From Crambe crambe (Eukaryota > Porifera > Demospongiae > Poecilosclerida > Crambeidae), in the NCBI GenBank assembly GCA_963924555.1, contig OZ004598.1, forward strand, positions 1,326,501-1,390,500: a stretch of 64,000 bases of DNA, given 5' to 3'. The notes below the pieces were generated by a model that saw nothing but the letters and a program-made list of their open reading frames with translations, had not been told where the DNA came from and did not search any database. The position numbers were made by a program, and so were the translations under genes. This document shows positions 1 through 11,498 of the stretch, in pieces. Position 1 is the first letter of the stretch, and the number at the start of each line of letters is the position of its first letter.

Positions 1-153
1 CTACCAACTTGTCTTCATGGTCCTTAAGAGCTTTCACTGCTGCTGATACTGGTTCAAGATGCCTTCCTTTTGAGGATGAAGGCACCAGCTCACTTTCATC
101 TTTATTGGCCATATTGTGTACATGTGATTCCTCCTGATGAACTTCAATACTAC
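1..153 (-). CDS. NLR-type receptor, 5' part of the large exon (cut by window edge)
   Basis: This is the beginning of a minus-strand exon that runs off the left edge. Read on the minus strand it starts after a CTGCAG acceptor with intron phase 1. It codes about 50 residues that end in VKALKDHEDKLV, which matches LKALKDHEDKLV at the start of the large NLR exon at 53,310. The start of the exon (G-S-[M/I]-E-V) is also shared. The Met used as first ATG in the 53-kb copy is Ile here, so that Met is probably not the true start in either gene. This copy has about 20 extra residues (rich in E, S, H) between the shared start and the death-fold-like helix. The flank at about 250-290 resembles the flank at 53,510, which supports a paralogous locus. 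The NACHT and LRR parts would lie outside the window. The 2A/Death/linker exons at 33.9-39.8 kb on the same strand may be its 5' end; that link is inference. Confidence 0.7.
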
Positions 154-357
154 CTGCAGTGTTAAAGTGTGTAGCCATGAAACTACTTGCTGGTATATCC
201 ATTCTATGTAGAACATTCATGATTGTAGAGGTGAATAGCATGTCATTGGAAGTATTTAACCCTTTACCAATCCAAAGGATTGGATCTAATTAATGCCCAT
301 GGCACCCCCATTTTTGTCTGTGCAGCTCTAGTGCAATATGGTATGAGACCCCTTTAT
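154..357. other. Intron-like DNA upstream of the edge NLR exon
   Basis: No gene is seen. The piece from about 250 to 290 resembles the DNA at 53,510-53,550 upstream of the other NLR large exon, so it is probably paralogous intron sequence. Confidence 0.4.
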
Positions 358-1003
358 GAATACAGAGAGCAGTAGCTCTCTCTATGCAGGGATGACGTGG
401 ATGGCTGTGCGCACCACCTACAGATTAATACAAAAATGAAATTCTAGTTCCCCACTTAGACTCAATAAAAGCTACTGTGAGTGATTATCCAGCCTACTAG
501 AGCCTACTACAATGTGTAGACCAAGTTTCAGGACCAGGGAGCTTACTATTTCAGAAATATGGCAAGCAGGTAAATCGCTGGATTCTGTTACTATTCTTCT
601 TAGATAACCATATCTCTCAAACCACTCAAGCTACAGCTATGATTTCTGGATAAATCCACTTCAAATTCTACCAGCTACAATCCTTGGAAGAGTCGATGTA
701 AAAGGAGACACTACGGAGCACAGTACTCGACCACTTTTCTATAATAGTCTACGCATGCGCATGCATATCCAATTACATATATATGTATTCAACATTACTC
801 AGCTAGCTGTATGTACTCTGAACTCTAGCTCTATCAACTCAGTGATTTTAGATCACCAATCCACCTACCAGTAGACAAGGCTAGGTAGACTCTATTTCAG
901 ATTCATCTGCATCTTCGACTTCCAGCTCAACACTAACACTTTAAGCCTTGACTCACTGATAAATAATCATTGGGCTGCTATGCTATTGGACCTTGCTGCT
1001 GTC
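358..1003 (+). mobile_element. CFE-A composite element, copy without the hairpin end
   Basis: The family is defined by repetition inside this window. From head to tail it has a short palindromic head (GAGAGTGC..GCACTCTC type), about 200 bp of head sequence, a trinucleotide microsatellite, a body of about 480 bp, and a hairpin of about 300 bp. This copy has a diverged head at 358-590 and a body at 600-1,003. It stops where the hairpin should begin and abuts a hAT-like fragment. It has no coding capacity. Confidence 0.65.
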
Positions 1004-1440
1004 AATGTTGTTCATTAGTTCACACAGAGTTCTCAAATTTGTAACAGAATGATGTAATTTTAGTGGATGGATTTTTTTGATTGTGTGTTTAACAGATCAG
1101 GTAGCTGTACTTTGAGACAATCTAGCTTTATATCTTTCAAATACATAAGAGATTTCATCAGGAAGATCAAATTTTCTTTTCCAAAGTTGCTGCAACTGGC
1201 ATGTTTGATTAACTGTTTCCAAAGCTTCATAATACTGCTGCCAGTGTAATGATTTAGCATCTTTAAATATGTGTGCTTCACTTTTTTCTTCATCAAGCCT
1301 ATTAGGTATATCTGTCTGTAGCGAGGTAGAATGGGATCTGATGTCAAATCCTTAGTATCTTTCAAAATTTTTGAGTAAAATATTTCAAATGGCTCCTCAC
1401 ATCTTAGAAAGTTGAATGCCAAATTAGCACTCAGTACAGC
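1004..1440 (-). pseudogene. hAT-like (ZMYM1/52-kDa-repressor type) transposase fragment
   Basis: On the minus strand the first part codes LAFNFLRCEEPFEIFYSKIL and then a segment around PILPRYRQI. After a one-base frame change it continues with DEEKSEAHIFKDAKSLHWQQ, then YYEALETV and LQQLWKRKFDLP. The spacing of a Pro-Arg-rich turn, a D/E-rich stretch and a [W/F]-x-QYYEAL block is typical, from memory, of the middle of ZMYM1/P52rIPK-like hAT proteins. There is a frameshift and an in-frame stop, and neither the BED/TTF zinc finger nor the dimerisation domain is seen, so it is a dead internal fragment. The body of a CFE-A element ends at its right border. Assignment to hAT is moderate; a domesticated relative is possible. 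Confidence 0.4.
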
Positions 1441-1480
1441 ATCTTGTATTGTGGCGGTTTTTTTTTGGCTGAAGTGTAAT

Positions 1481-1533
1481 CAGAGTGTGGTAGCACTCTC
1501 TATGTAGGCTTGATACACAAAACGCCCACTCTC
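1481..1533 (+). mobile_element. Minimal 53-bp head-only element flanked by AT
   Basis: A short unit starts CAGAGTGTGGTAGCACTCTC and ends CCCACTCTC, with AT directly on both sides. It equals the head of the CFE-B family without its body or hairpin. A similar solo unit lies at 57,640-57,698. Confidence 0.5.
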
Positions 1534-1538
1534 ATTAT

Positions 1539-2200
1539 CAGAGAGTGCGGTAGCACTCTCTATGTAGGCTTGACATGCAAAAAGATAATAATAATCTTCT
1601 TCTTGACAGCCATAACTCCCGACTGCTTCATCCTATATCTACGATCTTGGTACCATCTTGAAACTCTACACCTCAGGTATGGAATGGTATTGTTCAAATC
1701 GAAGTACAGCTCAAGTCCTAACTGTCAATTGCCGTTCAAATGCCTTCGTGGACGACTCATACACACAGTTAGCAATATACACTGAGAAAAAACTGTCTTG
1801 CTGAGTTGTGGTGGGCGTGGTAAGCTTATTTGGTAAAGGGTTGTTCTTGACATCCTTAGCCACGCCCCTTGAAAAAAGTATGCAAACAAGTGAGAGTAAA
1901 AACGTTTCTTAAAGAGTGATGTAGGCTTGAGTACATGACTATAAAAAGTACGGAAACAAGGTGCTGGCTATGTACTTCATAAGCTCTACAGAATTGACAA
2001 ACCCTATAAACCCTACATTGCTGCAAGGTGTAGCCAAAAGAATAATATGGCAGCAGCGATGTAGGGTTTATGTCAATTGTAGGGTTTGTCACTTCTGTAG
2101 AGCTTATGAAATATATAGCAGCACCTTGTTTCCGTACTTTTTATAGTCATGTACTCAAGCCTACATCACCCTTTCATTTAGAAGAAATGTTTTTACTCTC
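1539..2200 (+). mobile_element. CFE-B composite element, copy 1
   Basis: It has a head with the palindrome GAGAGTGC..GCACTCTC, then an AAT-type microsatellite, a body, and a long imperfect hairpin (about 1,892-2,200). The hairpin arms start GAGAGTAAAA and end TTTTACTCTC. It is non-coding. It is followed directly by a second body and hairpin (copy 2), so two elements lie in tandem. The short open frames inside are shadows of the palindrome. Confidence 0.65.
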
Positions 2201-2981
2201 ATTAATAATAATAATTATAATAACAATTGCTTCATCCTATATCTATGATCTTGGTACCATCTTGAAGCTCTACACCTCAGGTAAGGAATGGTATTGTTCA
2301 AATTGAAGTACAGCTCAAGTCCTAACTGCCAATTGCTGTTCGAGTGCCTTTGTGGACGACTCAAATTCTCGAACGCTTCATAGAAAGCAGTTAGTTTATA
2401 CACTTCATAGACGCTATGTAAACAACACTAGAACGCTAGAACGCTTCGTAGACACAGTTAGTTTATACACAGAGAAAAAACTGTCTTGCTGAGTTGCGGT
2501 GGGCGTGGTAAGATTATTTAGTAAAGGGTTATTCTCCTTAGCTAGCCACGCCCCTTGGAAAAAGTGTGCAAACAAGTGAGAGTAAAAACATTTCTTCTAA
2601 ATGAAAAGAGTGAGAGTACATGACTATAAAAAGTACAGAAACAAGGTGCTGGCTATGTACTGCATTTGCTCCACAGAATTGACAAACCCTACATTGCTGC
2701 ATTTGTCACTGTGCTCTGCTAACTGTCATAAAATTGACATAAACCCTACGTGTAGCCAAAAAGGATAATATGGCAGCAGCAATGTAGGGTTTATGTCAAT
2801 TTTATAACAGTTAGCAGAGCACAGTGACAAATGCAGTCCATGCAGCAATGTAGGGTTTGTCAATTCTGTGATGGTTAGCAGACAAATGCAGTACATAGCC
2901 AGCACCTTGTTTCCGTACTTTTTATAGTCATATACTCCAGCCTACACCACTCTTTCATTTAGAAGAAATGTTCTTACTCTC
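2201..2981 (+). mobile_element. CFE-B composite element, copy 2 (headless)
   Basis: It begins with an (AAT)n-like run directly after the hairpin of copy 1, repeats the body found at 1,590-1,880 and 32,960-33,350, and ends with a hairpin at about 2,578-2,981 whose arms contain nested inverted segments. It lacks the palindromic head. Confidence 0.6.
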
Positions 2982-3039
2982 ATGGGTAACCTTTCTCAGA
3001 GCAAAATTTGCATGAATAACAAAATGCTTTGGAGGATGT

Positions 3040-4645
3040 CTACACATTGTAGTAGGCTCTAGTAGGCTGGATAATCATTCACAGTAGCTTTTGTTAGGTC
3101 TAAGTGGGGGAACTAGAATTTCACTTTAGTATTAGTCTATAGGCGGCGCGCGCGGCCATCCGAGTCATCCCTACATAGAGAGTGCTACTGCACTCTCTGA
3201 TATTCTTGGCTGATACCGAGTTTCAGGACCAGGGAGCTTACCGTTTCAGAAATACGGCAAGCAGGTAAATCGCTGGATTCTTCTTCTTCTCTATTATTAT
3301 TATTATTATTATTCTTAGACAACCATATCTCTCGAACCACTCAAGCTACAGCTATGATTTCTGGATAAATCCACTCCAAATTCTACAAACTATGATTTTT
3401 TCTACTCGTTGATCCTCGAAAGAGTCGATGAAAAAGGAGACACTACGGAGCACAGCACTCGACTAATTCAATTAGGAAACCATCTTTTCTATAATACGCA
3501 TGCGCATGTATTTGATATCCAATTATTCAAAATTATAATATTACTCAGCTGTCTCTATAGCTAGCTAGCTAGCTCTAGCTCTGGATAGTGATGATGATAG
3601 ACTACTGTATCGATTCGGGGATTTAGATTCACCATGGTAGACTCTATTTCAGTATCTTCGACCTCCAAGTATGGCTCAACAAAACACAACACCTTTACTC
3701 GATAATGATTGGGCTGGTACCGTATAGCTGGAAATATTGACGGGAATTATATTATACGATTTCCTCATAAAAATACCAATGACGGTATTTAATTTGACGG
3801 AATCTGAAATCGTGCAAAATAAATAATGCACGTGCGTCGTGCATGCGAGCTAGCTAGCCATATAGCTATCATCAATTTAGTACGAATTGTTAGTCTACAA
3901 AAGCGTATAGCCTCCAATTCTTAGGAGAACTAACACTGATAGCAATCCTTATGGTTGCTGCAATCGTTGGGATGTGAATTTCAGCCGCTTGTTCTCTCTA
4001 TCTTTATAGTGATGGATGGCCTTTCAATTCGTTGCGCCATCACAGGTTCAAGTTGCTACTCCTATTTTTTTTACTTTCTCTCCAGCAGTGGTGTGCAATA
4101 AATGGAACGCAACGTATCGCAAACTTAATTAAACCGTGCGACTTTTTGACAGTTTTATTTTTGGCGATTTGATGCATAAACCGCCAAAGTGTTAAATAAA
4201 AATCTTTGTCAATATTTCCAGCTATACGGTATGCTATTGGAGAACTATTGGAGAACTTCTTTCATCTGTCCCTGCATACACATAGAAGAATGAACTCTAT
4301 ACATAGCTAAAACCATAAAAGAGAGGGAAAAAAACCAGGAACAAGTAAGGGAAAAATCATTTCCTGAAATGAAAAAAGATGTAGGGATGACCACTGCTCA
4401 AAAAAGTAAGGAAACAAGAAGGATGGAAATGGGATCAATCTTTGTTCTGTATATCCAGCCAACAATCCCTACATATACGTCGGGTAACTTCAGATTATAG
4501 TATAGTAATGTGCATATATGTAGGGATTGTTGGCTGGATATACAGAACAAAGATTGATCCCATTTCCATCCTTCTTGTTTCCTTACTTTTTTGAGCAGTG
4601 GTCATCCCTACATCTTTTTTCATTTCACGAAATGCTTTTCCCCTA
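3040..4645 (+). mobile_element. CFE-A composite element with inverted extra head and a nested MITE
   Basis: An inverted head (3,040-3,199) faces a second, shortened head at 3,215-3,290. A (TTA)n run, the body and the hairpin (about 4,346-4,645) follow. The body is split by a TA-flanked MITE at 3,720-4,229. The hairpin arms contain the stem shared by all copies (around ATTGTTGGCTGGATATACAG). The element ends a few bases earlier than other copies and abuts the 3' end of the gene at 4,683. Confidence 0.65.
3720..4229. mobile_element. TA-MITE family member (510 bp) with TA target duplication
   Basis: Termini CCGTATAGCTGGAAATATT and AATATTTCCAGCTATACGG are exact inverted repeats, flanked by TA on both sides. 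Uninterrupted copies of the host CFE-A body in this window read GGGCTGGTATGCTATTGG, which proves the insertion and the TA duplication. That fits Tc1/mariner-type integration. No transposase is encoded. A shorter relative lies at 56,623-56,973. Confidence 0.85.
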
Positions 4646-4682
4646 AGTAGAAAACTGCCTCAACTTACGCCCTTGAATCCTT

Positions 4683-7014
4683 TTAGTTTTTAGCAATCAT
4701 ATGTTGATATGGCTGACCTGAAATTGTTCCTTCTAAGTCACAACTTGCTGCTGTGCATGAAGTACCAGAAACAGTAGGAATTGATAGAGAAGCTTCTGTT
4801 ACTACTTCAAGATCATGATCATCATGACTATCATCACTATCCAGAGACAAAGAATCAGAAGATGACTCAGAACTGTCACTCATGTAATAAAATCTGAAAT
4901 CAATATGGTAACCAATTATAAACTTGCAGGATCTACTCCTAGCTATGCACTGTACCTCTTCACACTCTTTCTCTTCTTGGCTTGAGGATTCCAGAACTGG
5001 TCAGCATGATTAGCATAAATTGATTAATGTGAGCCTGCCTCTAACCACTAACTTGTAGTGTAAGGGTGCCCCCTGTGCCATGCCCCCCCCCCCCCCCCCA
5101 CCCCCACTTCCAGCACCTATGCCAGGTCAATTTGGCATTCCCTCCCCTAGCAGAAGAGGTTGGCAACATCATTTGTCACTACCTCACACATGAGCAGCAC
5201 ATGAGCAAAAGTACGTCAGTGTTTACCGAATATACACAGGTAATCTTTCAATGAAATAAATGACTGATTTTGTATTTGATTTATAGATAAAAATCAGCTA
5301 TGGATCCATAACGTATTTAATAGACTTTTCAACTATGAATCATCTATCAATCATGTGTAGAATCACCGGTGTAGATTCATAAATGATTTCAAAATCATTG
5401 GCTGATTTCATAGATGAAAATTGATTTATGGAATCATTAACTGATTTATAATCAATTATAAAATCATGCATTGATTTGAATTCATTGGAATCTGATTCCA
5501 ATTCCACCTTTTTATTAATGCACATGTGATGTCATGAAATTTCTTATTAATAGTTACAGTCAATATTTAATTTGATAGGGATGAGGAATGTCTGTATTTT
5601 ACTAATAATAATAGTTCTGTGCCGCTGAAGTAGGAGCTACAATGATAAGTCATAATGTGTAGATACAAACAACTATGAATCAACTTACAATAACCAGGAG
5701 GAGGCCATTGTGTTTCGTCACTATCAGGAGCTAATTAATAAACCACAGTCATTAGATAATATTATGCAATGTTGTGTGAATCAACTTACAATAACCAGCC
5801 AGATGTGGATCACCACTGTCAAATAGTGGTGGACTTTCTGGAATATTACATCTCTGTATTACCAATAATTATAACCAGTATTAATAATTTATGTGTACAT
5901 ATATAGCTATACTACCTTAGCCGTTTCCCTTTTCTGGGCCTTTACTCTCCTTGCCTTCTTCAAAATCTCCATCCGCTTCTCCACCCGCTTCTCCGCCCTC
6001 TTTTCCACATCTTCATCATCACTGCTAACTACACTCTCAATCACAACCTAATTATCATAATAATTTATAGAGTAGTTCACCTGAGTAATACATACCTAAT
6101 AAACCTCACCTTAGGTATTCCTTTTCGGATCCTTTTAACTTCATCCTTATTCATCAAATTTATTGTCCCTTCATTCACTGCCTTCCTTACTGCCTCCTCC
6201 CTTGCCATCTACATATTGTGTAATTGCTATGATGAAAACTATAGTTGCTAATCAGAGCTGCAACATACATATGTAATCCTGCTGGCCTTGATTGACTTCT
6301 TCCTCTTCCTCTTTTTTTCATTATCCAAATTAGTCAAGCTCGTGCTCCTTCTTACCCCATAAAAATTCCTCATTCTCTTGATGATCTCTCTCTCTGGTGG
6401 AACCTGTACACAATGTAGTGATAATAATAGTTACATGTATTACGTGTATTTCATACCTCTCTTCTCATTGCTATTAAGTTATTCTTCAACAGGTCTATCA
6501 TTTTCTCCTTTACATCTTCTTCTATCTCACTCCAACATTTTCTATCGTATTGTAACACCCCCCTCATATCTTCACTATCAAAAACATCTTGCAGTGATTC
6601 CTTAAGTGTTAGTAATTATTATGGATCAGCTTAGTTATAAAGTACTCACTCACCATTGGTATTAATTCAGTTAAACTCGAGCTCTTCCTAACAGGTCCTG
6701 CAATAGCTACAATCATGCAAGTGTTAGCTATATTATCTGAAATGTGTAATAAGTATAAACCTTAACCTTCTTCCACTTTTCCTAGCCTTTCCTGCATTAT
6801 TTTCATCATATCACGGCATTCTGGTCAATAGCCACATCAATTATACGTACCTACAGCTTAGTTAGCAATTAACATACTTACCTCTTTCAACCCTCTCCAC
6901 GCTTTTAAGTATACTAGCATTCTCTGCACGCATGCTGCGCAACTCCTCCATAATGACCTGATGGCTCGAGCGTGAAGCATGCCAATTGTACTCACCGTGG
7001 CCGTTAAGATCCAT
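4683..7014 (-). CDS. Eleven-exon coiled-coil, Lys/Arg- and Asp/Ser-rich protein next to the TNP2 transposase
   Basis: This is a multi-exon minus-strand gene assembled from GT-AG sites whose phases all agree. Approximate exons are 7014-6882, 6820-6767, about 6702-6655, 6600-6457, 6392-6272, 6209-6112, 6048-5923, 5852-5786, 5731-5692, 5006-4960 and 4893-4683. It begins MDLNGHGEYNWH and has a heptad-like stretch (EELRSMRAENASILKSVERV). A basic patch (EKKRKRKKS), a charged helix (EKRAEKRVEKRMEILKKARR), a second possible nuclear signal (KKRKSVKR) and an acidic Ser/Asp tail ending in IAKN follow. No catalytic domain is recognised. Its ATG lies about 100 bp from the ATG of the divergent transposase, so they may share a promoter. 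I infer an accessory DNA-binding protein (TnpA-like role) of the same element. A captured or neighbouring host gene is the alternative, because the last two exons lie outside the candidate terminal repeat at 5,228. Confidence 0.55.
5228..5500. repeat. Left subterminal repeat array of the CACTA-like element (candidate)
   Basis: CACAGGTAATCTTTC at 5,235-5,249 is followed inward by many short TGATTYAT-like motifs. The exact reverse complement of the 15-mer and an oppositely oriented array of the same motifs occur at 13,500-13,864. The two sit inverted around the transposase. The array falls in an intron of the minus-strand gene. Confidence 0.45.
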
Positions 7015-7115
7015 CTTCTCTATACGGATCCGTAACCTAGAGTTACTATGAGCTTGCGCAGTAGATATTCACGATGCGCATGCTCTGAGTTATGTGCCCC
7101 AGCCCACATAGCAAC

Positions 7116-7524
7116 ATGGCTACTAATATTACTCGCTCTAGAAAGAGGTACAGATGTGTGTGTGGTTTCTGTAGAGGAACTAAATATGTTTCATATTCCA
7201 CAACAAGAAACCATCTTTCAGTTTATGGTGACATGTTGAATCCATCAGTTGGTAAGTTATATAGTTTTTACTATGTAGCTATATACAGAGTAATGTTAGT
7301 CCTGCATTATACATCATTACTAATAATACTTAAAGAATTGGAAGAAGAAGAGTGTGCCATGTCCACTGATAATGATGATGGCAATGGAAGCAATCTTGGT
7401 CACTGCAATAATGACGGTGTCGATGATAGGGGTGACAACAATGATGATAGTGATGATGATAGTGATAATAGTGGTGAAGACTTCAATGCTAATGATGAAT
7501 TCATAGATAATGGTGATGGTGACT

Positions 7525-7565
<41 letters not shown>

Positions 7566-10080
7566 CCTGGTGCGGATGTGAATGAACACATTGTCAGCAG
7601 TGATGGGGAGAATTTCATATTTCTCCGGTGGATTTTGATTGTTTTTTTCAGAATACAAGATCGTTTTCAGATCACAAACAAAGCAGCCACTTGTGTTCTT
7701 GCATTCATCTCAATGATACTAGCAATCATCAAGCATCCACTACATTTATTTTTCCCCACGACTTTAACATCGGCAGTCCAAAATGCTGATATTCATACTG
7801 TAATGGACAAGAAAATTTACTCAGTGTGTCCTAATGAAAAATGTTTTGCTCTACATAATGTTGGAGAGCAAAATTGCAACAGTACTATCTTTGGTAGATT
7901 GTGCGGAACATCTCTTGGATACAGGAGAAGATTGTCCCATGGAAGACAAAAGTGGACTGCATACAAAAAATTTCAATTCGTTGCTCCTTCCACATGGCTG
8001 AAGAAATTCTATACATCAGAAGAATTTGTTTCACTACTAGAGTACCCAAGTGTGAGGAGCGACTCCATTCTTAAGGACGTTAAAGATGGTCACATTTGGC
8101 AGAAATTTGCATCCCAGGGATTCTTTGACAGTAAATTTAATTTGGCTCTGATGTTGAATGTTGATTGGTTCAGGCCCTTCAAAAGATCTGAATACAAAGT
8201 GGCAGCTATAATGATGACAGTCCTCAATTTGCCCCGGGAAGAGAGATATAAGAAAAAATGGACGATAATAGCAGGTATATATGTGTACAATAATAGATGG
8301 GCACCAATATAATAAGATAGAAATGAATGTAAAAGACTTTAAACAGAATTATCATAATTATGTAGGTATTATTCCAGGACCAGACGAACCTCCAACTCAC
8401 ATTAACAGCTTCCTCCAACCACTAGTTGATGACCTGCTAGAGTTGTGGAAAGGAACCCCACTCAACCAAGATGGATCACAGTGTGTGAGAGCTGCTCTTC
8501 TAGCTGTAGCTACAGACCTGCCTGCCATGCGAAAAATAACACAATTCCTTGGCCATAAGGCTGATTTTGGTTGCTCTAGGTGCAAGTTTCAGGCTGAACG
8601 GGAACCAGGCACTGTAGGGGCATCTGGAAAAATGTCATACTACACATCAACATCAATTACAGCAAGAACTCACGAAGAGGTACTCACACAGGCCGAGGAA
8701 TTCAGATGTGCGACCACACGAGCAGAAGCCACACGTATCGCACAGAAGAATGGGGTGAGGTACTCGGAACTAACCAGGCTCCCGTACTTTGATATTGTCC
8801 GAATGACAACGGTTGATCCCATGCACACCTTTCTTCTTGGGATGGTCAGAAGAGAGACAGAGCTGAATCTTACGTTGTTGTCATCCAGAGAAAAATGTGA
8901 GTTGGTACGGAGATTGAAAAGTATAAGGATCCCGTATGACATAGGAAGGTTGCCATCAAGCATGTTTGATAATGACGGAGTAACTGGTGTTACTGCTGAC
9001 CAGTGGAAAACATACATCATTGTATGTGCAGTCCCTTGCATGTACAAACTTCTTCCGCAGATGGCATACAAATCATTAGTTCTGCTATCAGAAATAGTAG
9101 CAACCATAGTAGCTCCCTCCTTCTCGCTAGACACAATTGCATCTCTGTACAGGATGTTACATGAGCATCATGAACTTTTTTGCAAGGTCTATGGCAAGTG
9201 GGCTGTTTCAGTTAATTATCACATGAGTCTCCATTTACCTGACATCATCCTTGACCTCGGTCCACCACATACCTTTTGGTGTTTTAGCTACGAGAGGTTA
9301 AATGGTGTGATGGCAGGTACACCTAACAGCAACAGGTCAGTAGAAGTTGAAGTGGCCAACAGGTTTATGAGAGGCTCATTGTCCTTCAACTCAAATCTCC
9401 CAACTATAGAAGCTTCTAACATCCCCTCTAGCTTGAAAGAGTTTGTAGACACACCAGCAGACAGTGATCCACAGCTCCATTCCTACCCACGGACCTTTTG
9501 GGTTCTCTCTGCACTTTCTTCACCTCCAGAGTCAAGATTTGACCTCCAGATAGCATTAGACAAAGGTGATGTAAGGAATTGGCCCATCAAACTCCACCAT
9601 CCATGCAAGCGAAACTTGAAGATTGAGCCGTCTTTGCTCATTGAGTTGAGGAGATTTTTTGAAGACCTATATGGCAGCCATCTAGATTACATTCAACCTA
9701 GACTTCACAAGTATGGTCGTTGCTCAGTTAATGGACAGAACTTTTCCAGTGATTTCAATTCCTCAGACCGCAGCAGTGTAGTGAAAGCTGTGTTTGTCGA
9801 TGATGAGAATGTGCTGGCTCCTTACTTTGGAGTGGTAAGGTACTTCTTCACTACTACTGTAGTTGTGGATGCTCAGGCAAAGCTTCATTACCTCTCCTAT
9901 GTGACATGGTTGAAGTTCAAATCAGAGACTGCAGACCCTTTATCAAAGAAGTTCATGGTAACCAAGAACTTGTACCAAAGGGATCGGATCATTAGTCCTA
10001 GACGGTTCTTATGCCGATGTGTTCTTGCTGCTACGAAGGCCAATGAACCCTTTTACTTTGTGTCTGAGCTGCCAAAGTAG
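7116..10080 (+). CDS. TNP2-type (Transposase_21) CACTA/EnSpm-like transposase
   Basis: Three exons (7116-7251, 7336-8274, 8366-10080) splice to about 929 codons with no internal stop. The N-terminus has closely spaced cysteines (RYRCVCGFCRGT). A long Asp run coded by (GAT)n follows near 7,530-7,565. The core has the TNP2 pattern: CPNEKCFALH, LNVDWFRPFKRSEY, the block NLPREERYKKKWTIIAG joined by splicing to IIPGPDEPPTHINSFLQPLV, then DLLELW, DLPAMRK, GCSRCKF and DPMHTFLLGM. A DUF4218-like stretch (KWAVSVNYHMSLHLPDI, then FSYERLNG) follows. The end resembles DUF4216 (YFGVVRYFF, then HYLSYVTWLKF). It should cut and join the element's ends in the nucleus. The first intron (84 bp) has no stop and keeps frame, so intron retention would also be coding. 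An intact frame suggests recent activity. I have not assigned the DDE residues with certainty. Confidence 0.85.
8275..8365 (+). other. Intron 2 of the TNP2 transposase
   Basis: GTATAT..TGTAG borders join GCA-G to GT-ATT and restore the family's G-I-x-PGP block across the junction. Without removal the upstream frame stops at about 8,312. Confidence 0.8.
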
Positions 10081-11490
10081 GTGAGTCACTTGTCAATGAT
10101 TAGCTGCTAGCTACTATAACTTTCCAGCTACCAGGGTCCATGTGTCATGTAGGGTCAGAGTAGTCACATGTCAAATAGCTTTTTGTGGTTATGTTTTACT
10201 TGTAATTATTATAATTATAGCTCTAAAAGCTCTACAAAGTCAAACTTAATGACAACATTTTGGGTCCCAATTGTATCCATTACCCCCTGGAGTTGGCATT
10301 GTTGGGACTACAGATAATTTGACAACGACTTTATGGGTTACAAAGCATGAATCTGCATGATGAACATGTTATTCTACTCACTCCATGCTACCTTTTTTTT
10401 AATTTAGATTGATGGACCCATATCCTTCCCTCCCCCATTTTTTGTTGCCTGTTTGTTTTTACATGCCTGGATGACATGCCCCCAGATGCACCACATGCCC
10501 TTATTTTGTGTTCTCTTAATGCACACAACATCCATGGATCCAATGTATGTGTTTTACGTTATTCCTTTTTGTTTTTCTACATGCCTGGACGACATGCCCC
10601 CAGATGCACCACATGCTTTTATTTTATGTTCTATTAATGCACACAACATCCATGCATTATTATTTGTGTTGTATGTCTTAATTATTGTCTGTGTTGTATG
10701 TTGTGTCGGACATGAATCCAGTCATACCTCCACGTGGTGTCCGATGGTAACAGCCTAGATGGTTGGCTAACATGGCTGGTATTTTTAAATCACCCATTCA
10801 ACAGTAATAACACACTGATTATATGAATTGCAGGTTGTGTGATTCTCTTAGGAGCTAGAGTTAAAATTGACTGTTGATATTGATGAACTATACATATTCT
10901 GATGGTTGTTGCTTTGTTTTGTTTTGCTGTTGTTGTTATTTTGTGTTGTTGTTTCAATTTACTCAATTAAATTTCTCAAACCACACATAACTGTTTGAAG
11001 TTGTACCTGCTGTGGAATACTGTTAACTATCTTATGTATTGATAACTATACTGTGTGGTTAAACTTAAATCATCCACTTGTGAATGTATTTAAGCTTCTG
11101 ATTTGTGTTGCATTTAGTCTCTGTTAGCCTCTTGTTTTTATCTCGGTTCAAGTATAATCTATTATGGTGAATCTAATTAGGGCGTTTATGCTGATTGTTT
11201 AAGTTGATTAGGGGTTCACCCTCGTATTATCTTGTGATCGAAGTGACACCAACAACCATAATAGAATATGGTGACCCATAGAATACGATGAGAAAATCAA
11301 AGTTGAAAAGCTATATTCACTCATTTCCAACTCTGATCATTGTCTAGGTCATCTCCAACTCTTAGTTTATAGCCATTAAGTAAAGTTGGGAAGCCAGAAA
11401 TGAATGGTCCTCCTAATACAAGGTATACTCCCTCACTTGCTACTTATACTTCTCATATTACAGTGTATAGTGATATCCAGCACCCCTCAA
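10081..11490. other. Non-coding 3' flank of the transposase with a 118-bp direct duplication
   Basis: No gene is seen. A segment starting ACATGCCTGGATGACATGCC (10,460) recurs with few changes at 10,579, period about 118 bp. The rest is T-rich unique-looking DNA. Confidence 0.5.
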
Positions 11491-11498
11491 TCGGCTAT

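Noticed and set aside
1060-1249. Plus-strand open frame over the hAT-like fragment
   Set aside because: Shadow of the minus-strand fragment, which shows family-like motifs.
7320-7658. Minus-strand frame rich in Ile opposite the transposase
   Set aside because: Antisense of the (GAT)n Asp run; no other support.
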